DNA from: Paraburkholderia sp. BL9I2N2
GTDB lineage: Bacteria; Pseudomonadota; Gammaproteobacteria; Burkholderiales; Burkholderiaceae
Direction: 5' to 3'
NCBI RefSeq assembly: GCF_004339745.1
Contig: NZ_SMGP01000001.1
Span: 2,666,001-2,730,000, forward strand
Length of the DNA stretch: 64,000 bases
In this document: positions 56,497 through 64,000 of the stretch, in pieces
How the letters are laid out: each line of letters opens with the position of its first letter
How positions within the stretch are numbered: position 1 is the stretch's first letter
Translations under genes and position numbers: made by a program
Notes under the pieces: generated by a model
Databases searched by the model: none
What the model was told of the DNA's origin: nothing
The model's input: only the letters and a program-made list of their open reading frames with translations

Positions 56497-57312
56497 TCAC
56501 GCCGTCTTGACGCGCTCCAATGCCTTCACGACCAGCGCTTCCAGCAGAGGCTCGACTTTCGCGGCCAGCGTTTCGTCATACGCATATGGCATATGCTCTT
56601 CCATATACGTGATCTGCGAGAGTTCGAGTTGCAAGGCATGCACGCCTTGCGACGGCTGACCATACTCGCGCGTGATATAGCCGCCCTTGAAGCGGCCGTT
56701 GGCAACCGCCGTATAGCCGCCGTCGTCTCGCTCGACAATAGCAGCCATATCCTCGGCCAATCCGGCCACCGCGCTCGCGCCATTCGAGGTGCCGAAGTTG
56801 AAATCGGGCAGACGTCCCTCGAAAAAACGCGGCACATGCGAGCGGATCGAATGCGCTTCCCACAGCAGCACCTTGCCGTGTTTCGCTTTCAGCGCCGCGA
56901 GTTCGCCTTGCAGCGCCTCGTGGTAAGGCTTCCAGTAAGCCTCGCGACGGCGCGCGACTTCCGCCTCGTCCGGCAGATGGCCGTCCAGGTACAACGGCTC
57001 CTTGTCGAACGTGTCGACTGGCAGCAGGCCGGTCGTGTCCTGGCCCGGATAGAGATTCGCGCCGTCGGGCGGACGGTTCAGGTCGATCACATAGCGCGCG
57101 TAGGTGGGCGCGAGAATCGACGCGCCCATGCGTTTCGCGAACGCATAGAGACGGTCCAGATGCCAGTCGCAATCGTCGGTGCGCTGCGCGACGGGTGTCA
57201 TCGTCGCCGCGATATCGGCCGGGATTTGCGTACCCAGATGCGGAATCGAAATGAGGAACGGCAGGCTTCCCCGATGCAGCGAGAAAACCGGCGGAGTGTT
57301 CGAAGCAGTCAT
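56497..57312 (-). CDS. hutG: N-formylglutamate deformylase
   Basis: Last step of the five-step histidine route: N-formylglutamate to glutamate and formate. The 271 residues match the amidohydrolase family PF05013: LPFLISIPHLGTQIPADIAA, DDCDWHLDRLYAFAKRMGAS, YARYVIDLNRPPDGANLYPG, LLWEAHSIRSHVPRFFEGRL and GGYITREYGQPSQGVHALQL. It is the last gene of the hut operon, 76 bases after hutF. Confidence 0.95.
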   Translation of the reverse strand: MTASNTPPVFSLHRGSLPFLISIPHLGTQIPADIAATMTPVAQRTDDCDWHLDRLYAFAKRMGASILAPTYARYVIDLNRPPDGANLYPGQDTTGLLPVDTFDKEPLYLDGHLPDEAEVARRREAYWKPYHEALQGELAALKAKHGKVLLWEAHSIRSHVPRFFEGRLPDFNFGTSNGASAVAGLAEDMAAIVERDDGGYTAVANGRFKGGYITREYGQPSQGVHALQLELSQITYMEEHMPYAYDETLAAKVEPLLEALVVKALERVKTA

Positions 57313-57388
57313 GTCAGTCCGGAATCGATAGGATCGAAGGATCGGTTCAGCAACTCATGCGAGGCGCGCCGGCAAGTCGGCGCGTCAT

Positions 57389-58795
57389 TCATTTGAGCAG
57401 GTCCGCCAGCGCCACGCGATAGCGCGCGTACGCGCCCTCTTCATCGCGATGCCTGCGGTTGTCGACGACCTTGTCGCCGCCCGCGTAAACGTCGCGAATC
57501 GGCGTTTCGCCATGCTCGCAGAATACAACGCCCGAGAGCCACGCGTTCGGCGCATGCTCGGCGATGCTCGAATGATCCGCGTCGAGCACCAGCCAATCGG
57601 CGCGGCGGCCGGCTTGCAGCGCGCCGACGGCTCGGCCCGTCGCGCGCGCGCCGCCTTCGAGCGAGGCGTCGAAGAGACCATCGGCGACGTGCGTGGCTTG
57701 CGCCGACGCCAGTACGTTGCGCTGCCGGCGCGTGAGACGCTGGCCGTATTCGAGCAAACGCAGCTCCGCACGCCAGTCGACGCCGATATGGCTATCCGAG
57801 CCCACGCCGATGCGCCCGTTCGCGTCGAGATACGCCTGCGCCGGAAAAATGCCGTCGCCGAGATTGGCTTCAGTAGTCAGGCACAAACCGGCGACCGCGC
57901 CGCTTTTCGCGAGCGCCAGCGTTTCGTTCGCATCGACGTGCGTGGCGTGCACGAGGCACCAGCGGCTGTCGACATCGAAACGATCGAGCAGCCATTGCAC
58001 CGGACGCGCGCCTTCGGTTTCGAGGCAAGCATCGACTTCAGCTGTTTGCTCGGCGATATGAATATGAACGGGCGCCGTGTCCTCGATTCCACCGAGTAAC
58101 GCACGCAACGAATCCGCGGATACGGCGCGCAGCGAATGCGGCGCCACGCCATAACGCAACGCGGCAGTTTCGGGGCGCGCCGCGCGCAACGTGCCGAGCA
58201 GATCGAGCAGACTGTCCGGCGTGTTGATGAAACGCTGCTGATCCTCACGCGGCGCGCGCGCACCGAAGCCGCTGTACTGATACAGCACCGGCAACATCGT
58301 CATGCCGATGCCGCTCGCGGACGCAGCATCCACCACGCGTTGCGCGAGTTCGGCCTGGTTCGCGTACCGGCTGCCGGTGGGCGTGTGATGCACGTAGTGG
58401 AACTCGCACACCGACGTATAGCCCGCCTTCAGCATTTCGATGTACAGCCATTGCGCGACGCTCGCCAAGCCTTCCGGCGTGATGCGTGCGGCAAAGCGAT
58501 ACATCAGATCGCGCCAGCTCCAGAAGTTATCCGTCGCGCCGGCGCCGGATGCGCGATATTCGGTGAGCCCGGCCATCGCGCGCTGAAACGCGTGCGAATG
58601 AAGGTTCGGCATGCCGGGCAGTACCGGACCAGCAGCCTTCTGCACGCCGGCGGGCGGCGTCGACGTATCGGGTGTGACGGCGGTGAGCGTGCCGTTTGCG
58701 TCCCACTCCAGCAGCACGTTGCGGCGCCAGCCATCCGGCAGGTATGCGTGCTCGGCGAACAGCGATTGATTCGATTGCTTGTGCGGTTCAGTCAT
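57389..58795 (-). CDS. hutF: Formimidoylglutamate deiminase
   Basis: Converts N-formimidoyl-glutamate to N-formylglutamate and ammonia. The 468-residue amidohydrolase contains the metal sites LPGMPNLHSHAFQRAMAGLT, VHIHIAEQTAEVDACL, LVHATHVDANETLALAKSGA and IGVGSDSHIGVDWRAELRLL. Together with hutG it defines the Pseudomonas-type five-enzyme pathway instead of the hydrolytic formiminoglutamase route. Starts 9 bases downstream of the hutI stop codon region on the same strand. Confidence 0.95.
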   Translation of the reverse strand: MTEPHKQSNQSLFAEHAYLPDGWRRNVLLEWDANGTLTAVTPDTSTPPAGVQKAAGPVLPGMPNLHSHAFQRAMAGLTEYRASGAGATDNFWSWRDLMYRFAARITPEGLASVAQWLYIEMLKAGYTSVCEFHYVHHTPTGSRYANQAELAQRVVDAASASGIGMTMLPVLYQYSGFGARAPREDQQRFINTPDSLLDLLGTLRAARPETAALRYGVAPHSLRAVSADSLRALLGGIEDTAPVHIHIAEQTAEVDACLETEGARPVQWLLDRFDVDSRWCLVHATHVDANETLALAKSGAVAGLCLTTEANLGDGIFPAQAYLDANGRIGVGSDSHIGVDWRAELRLLEYGQRLTRRQRNVLASAQATHVADGLFDASLEGGARATGRAVGALQAGRRADWLVLDADHSSIAEHAPNAWLSGVVFCEHGETPIRDVYAGGDKVVDNRRHRDEEGAYARYRVALADLLK

Positions 58796-58803
58796 CTCAG
58801 GCC

Positions 58804-60027
58804 CTAGCTCAATTCACGCCGCGTATAAACGGTCTCGCCCGCGCGCACGACTCGCGCGCACAGCGGACGTCCAATCCAGTAAGCCAGCTCGGCCAGCGAG
58901 TCGACCGACCACACCGCGAAATCGGCCGCGCGTCCCGCTTCCAGCGAGCCGTGCCGATCCGCCTTGCCGAGCGCGCGCGCCGCGTGCGACGTCACGCCTT
59001 GCAGCACTTCGGGCACGGTCATGCGGAACAGCGTGGTGGCCATGTTCATCATCAGCAGCAGCGAGGTGGCGGGCGACGTGCCGGGGTTGCTGTCGGTCGA
59101 AATCGCGATCGGCACCTGATAGCGCCGCAGCAATTCCAAAGGCGGCAACTGCGTCTCGCGGATGAAGTAGTACGCGCCCGGCAACAGCACGGCCACCGTG
59201 CCGGCTTCCTTCATCGCGGCAACGCCGGCTTCGTCGAGAAATTCGAGGTGGTCGGCGGACAGCGCATGATGGCGCGCGGCGAGTGCCGTGCCGCCGCCGT
59301 TCGACAACTGCTCGGCGTGCATTTTCACCGGCAGCTTGTAGCGCTCTGCCGCTTCGAAGACGCGCTCGCTTTGTTCCAGCGAGAAACCGATGCGCTCGCA
59401 GAACACGTCGACCGCGTCGACGAGACCTTCGCCGGCGAGCGCGGGCAGCATGGTGTTGCAGACTTCGTCGATGTACGCGTCGGCGCGACCGGCGAACTCG
59501 GGCGGCAACGCATGCGCGCCGAGAAACGTCGTGTACACGGTGACGGGATAGCGCTCGCCCAATTGACGCGCCACGCGCAACATCTTGCGCTCGCTGGCGA
59601 GGTCGAGGCCGTAGCCGGATTTGATCTCGACGGTGGTCACGCCTTCGGCGAGCAAGGGTTCGAGCCGCGCGGCCGACTGACGGAACAGCGAAGCTTCGTC
59701 CGCGGCACGCGTGGCGCGCACCGTGGAGACGATACCGCCGCCCTGCCGCGCGATTTCTTCGTAGCTGACGCCCGCCAGGCGCTGCGCGAATTCGTCCGCG
59801 CGCTGACCGCCGTACACGAGATGCGTATGGCAATCGACGAGACCCGGCGTCACCCACGCGCCGTGCAGATCTTCGCGCGGCCATGCGGCGTATTCGGCGG
59901 GTAATGCGGAAGCCGCGCCGAGCCACACGATCGTGCCGTTTTCAACGGCGATCGCGGCATCGGGCAGCGTATGTTGGGGATCGCCCTGCGGGCAAAGTTT
60001 CAGGTGATGCCAGACGGTTTGCTTCAT
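58804..60027 (-). CDS. hutI: Imidazolonepropionase
   Basis: Hydrolyses 4-imidazolone-5-propionate to formimidoylglutamate, the third step of histidine breakdown. The 407-residue protein from ATG 60027 has the metal-dependent amidohydrolase motifs [30 protein letters not shown] [40 protein letters not shown] and [20 protein letters not shown]. An open frame reaches upstream to 60249 but overlaps hutD. Followed by hutF. Confidence 0.96.
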   Translation of the reverse strand: MKQTVWHHLKLCPQGDPQHTLPDAAIAVENGTIVWLGAASALPAEYAAWPREDLHGAWVTPGLVDCHTHLVYGGQRADEFAQRLAGVSYEEIARQGGGIVSTVRATRAADEASLFRQSAARLEPLLAEGVTTVEIKSGYGLDLASERKMLRVARQLGERYPVTVYTTFLGAHALPPEFAGRADAYIDEVCNTMLPALAGEGLVDAVDVFCERIGFSLEQSERVFEAAERYKLPVKMHAEQLSNGGGTALAARHHALSADHLEFLDEAGVAAMKEAGTVAVLLPGAYYFIRETQLPPLELLRRYQVPIAISTDSNPGTSPATSLLLMMNMATTLFRMTVPEVLQGVTSHAARALGKADRHGSLEAGRAADFAVWSVDSLAELAYWIGRPLCARVVRAGETVYTRRELS

Positions 60028-60124
60028 CGCGTGCTCTTTGCAGCTTGTTGCGTGTCTGTGGTGGTTCGCGTGCGCGTGCCGCGACTGCTGTGACATAAGC
60101 GGCGAGCACGCACGCGAATCGTCG

Positions 60125-60760
60125 TCATCGTTGCGTGTAGCGGATGCTGATTGCGAGCAAGGCGCCCGCGCCTTCGACCGTGCATGACAGCGCGTTTGGC
60201 GTGTCGATGCGCAGCGTGTCGCCGGTTGCGAGCGACAGCGCTCGCGCATCGCCCGCTGTAACCGACATCGAACCTTCCGCGCAATACAGCAGGACCGCGT
60301 CGGCGGAAAGCGTGCGTTGCGTTACGCCGCGCCATACTTCCACTTCACCCTGCGCCGCGTTACGACGCACCATCAGGTTGAAGTCGCGTGTCGCGCCATC
60401 GACCAGACGCGCGTCGATCTGCGCCTCGCCGGTGAAACGGGCCATGTCGAGCGCTTGCGTCAACGCGTGCGTCGTTGAACCGCGCGCACCGTCCACCTCA
60501 TCGAGCAACATGCCCGCGCCGGACAACAACACGAGCGTGCGATCGATACCCGCAAAGCGCGAGAACGGCCCGGCTTGCGCGACATCGGCAACGCTCACCC
60601 GCCACACGAAAGCATCGAGCCCCGCGCCTTCGGGAAACGCCGCCACTTCGCGCGTGACGCCGCCGCCGTTCTTCCACGGCGCCGCCACGAGGTCGGCGCC
60701 GCGAATCAGCGTGAGGCTTGCCCCGCTGCCGACAGGCGTGCTGTGAAGCGTCACGCTCAA
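60125..60760 (-). CDS. hutD: HutD cupin protein
   Basis: A 211-residue protein of the HutD family (PF05962), a bicupin often found in hut operons and thought to limit the accumulation of formimidoylglutamate. Characteristic blocks are [64 protein letters not shown] and [20 protein letters not shown]. The start is TTG 60760, overlapping the hutU stop, or GTG 60754. Both are non-ATG, which fits translational coupling to hutU. Confidence 0.92.
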   Translation of the reverse strand: MSVTLHSTPVGSGASLTLIRGADLVAAPWKNGGGVTREVAAFPEGAGLDAFVWRVSVADVAQAGPFSRFAGIDRTLVLLSGAGMLLDEVDGARGSTTHALTQALDMARFTGEAQIDARLVDGATRDFNLMVRRNAAQGEVEVWRGVTQRTLSADAVLLYCAEGSMSVTAGDARALSLATGDTLRIDTPNALSCTVEGAGALLAISIRYTQR

Positions 60761-62445
60761 CGGCCCAGCATCGGCAGATTGAGACCTGCCTCGCGCGCCG
60801 TTTCCTGCGCGAGTTCATAACCCGCATCCGCGTGACGCATCACGCCGGTGGCCGGATCGTTGAACAGCACGCGGCCGAGGCGTTCTTTCGCCGCATCCGT
60901 GCCGTCCGCGACGATCACGACGCCCGAGTGCTGGCTGAAGCCCATGCCGACCCCGCCGCCATGATGCAGCGAGACCCACGAGGCACCGCCCGCCGTATTC
61001 AGCAGCGCGTTGAGCAGCGGCCAGTCGCTGACCGCGTCCGAGCCGTCCTTCATCGATTCCGTTTCGCGATTCGGGCTCGCCACCGAACCGGTGTCGAGGT
61101 GATCGCGGCCAATCACGATCGGCGCCTTCAGCTCGCCGTTCCTGACCATCTCGTTGAACGCCTGGCCCAGACGATAGCGATCCTTCACGCCGACCCAGCA
61201 GATCCGCGCCGGCAAGCCCTGGAACGCGATACGTTCGCGCGCCATGTCGAGCCAGTTGTGCAGATGCGGATCGTCGGGGATCAGTTCCTTGACCTTCGCA
61301 TCGGTCTTGTAGATGTCTTCCGGATCGCCCGACAGCGCGACCCAGCGGAACGGGCCCTTGCCTTCGCAGAAGAGCGGACGGATATACGCCGGCACGAAGC
61401 CAGGGAAATCGAAGGCGTTCTCCACGCCCATTTCCAGCGCCATCTGACGGATGTTGTTGCCGTAGTCGAGCGTGGCCGCGCCGCGTTCCTGCAGCGTCAG
61501 CATGGCTTGCACCTGCTTGGCCATCGACTGCTTGGCCGGCAGCACGATGCTGTCCGGCACGGTTTTCTGACGCTCGCGCCAGTCTTCGACATTCCAGCCT
61601 TGCGGCAGGTAGCCGTGAATCGGATCGTGCGCGCTGGTCTGGTCGGTCACGCAATCCGGCGTGATGCCACGCGTCACACATTCGGCGAACACATCCGCTG
61701 CGTTGCCGAGCAGGCCGATCGACACCGGCTTGCCTGCTTTCTTCGCTTCCTCGAGCATGGCGAGCGCCTCGTCGAGCGTCGCGGCTTTCTTGTCGACGTA
61801 ACGCGTCTTCAGACGGAAATCGATACGCGTCTCGTCGCATTCCACCGCGATCATCGAGAAGCCGGCCATCGTCGCCGCCAGCGGCTGCGCGCCGCCCATG
61901 CCGCCCAGGCCGCCCGTCAGAATCCAGCGGCCCGAAGGATCGCCGTTGAAATGCTGGTTCGCTACTGAGAAGAACGTCTCGTAGGTGCCCTGCACGATGC
62001 CCTGGCTGCCGATGTAGATCCAGCTGCCCGCCGTCATCTGGCCGTACATCATCAGGCCCTTGCGATCGAGCTCGTGGAAGTGTTCCCACGTCGCCCAATG
62101 CGGCACCAGATTCGAATTCGCCAGCAGCACGCGCGGCGCGTCGGCATGCGTGCGGAACACGCCGACCGGCTTGCCCGATTGAATCAGCAGCGTTTCGTTT
62201 TCTTCAAGATCCTTCAGCGACTTGAGAATCTGATCGAAGCAATCCCAGTTGCGCGCGGCACGGCCGATGCCGCCGTACACGACCAGCGCGTGCGGATGCT
62301 CGGCGACTTCCGGATCCAGATTGTTCTGGATCATCCGGTACGCGGCTTCCGCGATCCATGTCTTGCAGGTCTTTTCCGCGCCGCGCGGTGCGCGGATCGT
62401 GCGGGTGGGATCGAGACGCGGGTCGATGTGTTTCGGGTTGTTCAT
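60757..62445 (-). CDS. hutU: Urocanate hydratase
   Basis: Second step of histidine catabolism: urocanate plus water to imidazolonepropionate, with tightly bound NAD+. The 562-residue protein from ATG 62445 shows [60 protein letters not shown] (NAD binding), [20 protein letters not shown] and FPARICW-type [20 protein letters not shown], with [20 protein letters not shown] near the end. Length and motifs are complete. It is preceded by hutC after 62 bases. Confidence 0.98.
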   Translation of the reverse strand: MNNPKHIDPRLDPTRTIRAPRGAEKTCKTWIAEAAYRMIQNNLDPEVAEHPHALVVYGGIGRAARNWDCFDQILKSLKDLEENETLLIQSGKPVGVFRTHADAPRVLLANSNLVPHWATWEHFHELDRKGLMMYGQMTAGSWIYIGSQGIVQGTYETFFSVANQHFNGDPSGRWILTGGLGGMGGAQPLAATMAGFSMIAVECDETRIDFRLKTRYVDKKAATLDEALAMLEEAKKAGKPVSIGLLGNAADVFAECVTRGITPDCVTDQTSAHDPIHGYLPQGWNVEDWRERQKTVPDSIVLPAKQSMAKQVQAMLTLQERGAATLDYGNNIRQMALEMGVENAFDFPGFVPAYIRPLFCEGKGPFRWVALSGDPEDIYKTDAKVKELIPDDPHLHNWLDMARERIAFQGLPARICWVGVKDRYRLGQAFNEMVRNGELKAPIVIGRDHLDTGSVASPNRETESMKDGSDAVSDWPLLNALLNTAGGASWVSLHHGGGVGMGFSQHSGVVIVADGTDAAKERLGRVLFNDPATGVMRHADAGYELAQETAREAGLNLPMLGR

Positions 62446-62507
62446 GATGGCCCTCGGAATGCTTGAAGATGGTCGAAAAAGATTCGGGTACGGCAAAAAC
62501 GGCGTTG

Positions 62508-63203
62508 TCAGAAATGTCCGGTGAAGCGATAACGGCTGCCGGGATGCCACAGATTGGCGATCGAAGCGACCTGGCTTTGCGACCACGTGCGCCGATGGAG
62601 CACGAGGCAGGGTTCGAGTTCGTCCATGGTCAGCAACTCGCGGGTATCGCCATCGGCGGCCAGCGCCTCGATGCGGTACTCGACCCGCTGCAACGGCGCG
62701 ACACGCACGAGATACTGATTCGGCGTGGTGTTCGTGAAGTCCTGCAGCGCGTACTCGGGCGCGACTGCCGGATTGACCCAGCGCTCTTCGAGTTGCACCG
62801 GCTCGTCGTTTTCGAAATGCAGCACACGCGAATGAAACACCGGACTGCCCGCGCTCACCTGCATTTCCTCGGCGAGCGCTTCGTCGGCGATGCTCGCGCC
62901 AATGTGCAGCACGTTCGCCTGATAACGATGACCGCGCGCGACGATTTCGTCGGAGATGCTGCGGATCGCCACCAGTGTGGATTCGTACTTGGGACGGGCC
63001 ACGAAGGTACCCGACCCTTGCACACGCGTGAGCACCTGCTCCGAGGTCAGCTCGCGCAACGCGCGGTTGACCGTCATGCGCGCCACGTTGAATTCGCGCG
63101 CGAGCTCGTTTTCGGAGGGCACCTGGTCGCCTTCACCCCATTCGCCCGCATGAATGCGCGCGAGGATGAAGTCCTTGATGCCCTGGTAGGCCGGTGCGTT
63201 CAT
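62508..63203 (-). CDS. hutC: Histidine utilisation repressor
   Basis: A 231-residue GntR/HutC-family repressor that binds urocanate as inducer. The N-terminal winged HTH ([51 protein letters not shown]) is followed by a UTRA ligand domain ([53 protein letters not shown]). It lies between hutH and hutU in the operon it is expected to control, so it is autoregulated. Confidence 0.95.
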   Translation of the reverse strand: MNAPAYQGIKDFILARIHAGEWGEGDQVPSENELAREFNVARMTVNRALRELTSEQVLTRVQGSGTFVARPKYESTLVAIRSISDEIVARGHRYQANVLHIGASIADEALAEEMQVSAGSPVFHSRVLHFENDEPVQLEERWVNPAVAPEYALQDFTNTTPNQYLVRVAPLQRVEYRIEALAADGDTRELLTMDELEPCLVLHRRTWSQSQVASIANLWHPGSRYRFTGHF

Positions 63204-63224
63204 TGGCTTGATGTGCGTTGAGGC

Positions 63225-64000
63225 TTACTGTTCGGACACGAAGGAGAACGGGCTCAGCTTCGCGATCGTGCCGTCCTGCACGAGGCGCGTGACCGCCGCG
63301 ATATCCGGTGCGAAGTAGTGGTCGAGCTCGTAATGCGCGACGTCCTTGCGCACTGCGTCCATCACTTTCTGCAGGCTCGGGCTGGTCTTGTGCGGCGCGC
63401 GCAGATCGACGCCTTGCGCGGCGGCGAGCAACTCGATCGACAGAATGTTCGCGGTGTTTTCAGCAATGTCGCCGAGCTTGCGCGCAGCGAACGTCGCCAT
63501 CGACACGTGGTCTTCCTGGTTCGCGGAAGTGGGCAGCGAGTCGACCGAAGCCGGATGCGCGAGCGTCTTGTTTTCCGAGGCGAGCGCGGCGGCCGTGACG
63601 TGAGCGATCATGAAGCCCGAGTTCACGCCACCATCGCGCACTAGGAACGGCGGCAGGCCCGACAGCGTCGCGTCGATCAGCAGCGCGATGCGGCGTTCGG
63701 CCAGCGCGCCGATTTCGGCGACGGCGAGCGCGAGGTTGTCGGCGGCGAAAGCGACGGGTTCCGCGTGGAAGTTACCGCCCGACAGCACCTCGCCGGTGTC
63801 CGGGAAAATCAGCGGATTGTCGGAGACGGCGTTCGCCTCCAGCAGCAGCACGTTCGCGGCGTGGCGCATCTGATCCAGACACGCGCCCATCACTTGCGGC
63901 TGGCAGCGCAGGCTGTACGGGTCCTGCACCTTGTCGCAATCGGCGTGCGAGACGTTGATGCCCGAGCCTTGCAGCAGCGAGCGGTACGCCTCGGCCGCGT
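63225..64000 (-). CDS. hutH: Histidine ammonia-lyase, C-terminal part
   Basis: First enzyme of the pathway: histidine to urocanate and ammonia. The gene runs off the window end; about 258 codons are visible, and the frame is open right through 64000. Seen motifs are [80 protein letters not shown] and [20 protein letters not shown], all typical of the lyase core. The Ala-Ser-Gly that forms the MIO group lies outside the window. It ends 21 bases before hutC. Confidence 0.96.
   Translation of the reverse strand, partial: AAEAYRSLLQGSGINVSHADCDKVQDPYSLRCQPQVMGACLDQMRHAANVLLLEANAVSDNPLIFPDTGEVLSGGNFHAEPVAFAADNLALAVAEIGALAERRIALLIDATLSGLPPFLVRDGGVNSGFMIAHVTAAALASENKTLAHPASVDSLPTSANQEDHVSMATFAARKLGDIAENTANILSIELLAAAQGVDLRAPHKTSPSLQKVMDAVRKDVAHYELDHYFAPDIAAVTRLVQDGTIAKLSPFSFVSEQ

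Overview
The window is high-GC bacterial DNA. Gene content, codon bias and protein style point to Burkholderiales, most likely Paraburkholderia; this is inferred from the protein families, not from a marker gene. There are about 59 credible genes and no rRNA, tRNA or CRISPR array that I can see.

Layout. (1) 1-154: C-terminal end of an RND efflux pump. (2) 258-8793: a type VI secretion (T6SS) vgrG island: VgrG, a muramidase-type effector, a secreted immunity candidate, a second lysozyme-like effector, a second secreted immunity candidate and a PAAR tip protein. It is locally AT-rich and bracketed by two decayed IS30-family transposase pieces in the same orientation. (3) 8798-9937: a small membrane protein and a periplasmic peroxiredoxin. 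(4) 10137-16675: four consecutive EAL/HDOD/GGDEF genes, several with degenerate catalytic motifs. (5) 16937-20523: acetoacetate decarboxylase, an amino-acid binding protein, a LysR regulator and a glutathione S-transferase. (6) 20587-31349: the complete arginine succinyltransferase (AST) pathway astC-aruF-aruG-astD-astB-astE, its GlxA/ArgR-type AraC regulator, and an ATPase plus two permeases of a basic amino-acid ABC importer. (7) 31607-33140: patatin-like RssA and a BamE-like lipoprotein, with a clear minus-strand terminator beyond them at 33353-33381. (8) 33686-43574: an organosulfur region with an SfnB-like flavoprotein, two SsuA-like binding proteins without permease or ATPase, a LysR regulator, a four-domain rhodanese, a thiol dioxygenase, a class II aldolase and two LLM flavin monooxygenases. 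(9) 43675-49866: an alpha/beta hydrolase, glgC-glgA, pdxY and an acidic conserved protein. (10) 50294-56241: a LivJ-like binding protein, an AraC regulator overlapping a DUF3857/transglutaminase gene, a divergent small protein, an XRE-like protein and a tiny secreted His-rich peptide. (11) 56497-64000: histidine utilisation genes hutH(partial)-hutC-hutU-hutD-hutI-hutF-hutG.

How the genes work together. The AST and hut clusters are catabolic operons that turn arginine and histidine into glutamate; the nearby HisPMQ-like and HisJ/ArgT-like genes probably feed them. The hut set includes hutF and hutG, so histidine nitrogen is released by the five-step route through formylglutamate. The sulfur region reads as one tight five-gene operon plus satellites that would desulfonate an organosulfur compound and handle a thiol intermediate. 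The T6SS island carries no core secretion genes and must depend on an apparatus encoded elsewhere.

The two parts I would examine first are the dual-effector vgrG island and the sulfur operon that pairs a Gln-type thiol dioxygenase with a four-domain rhodanese and a class II aldolase.
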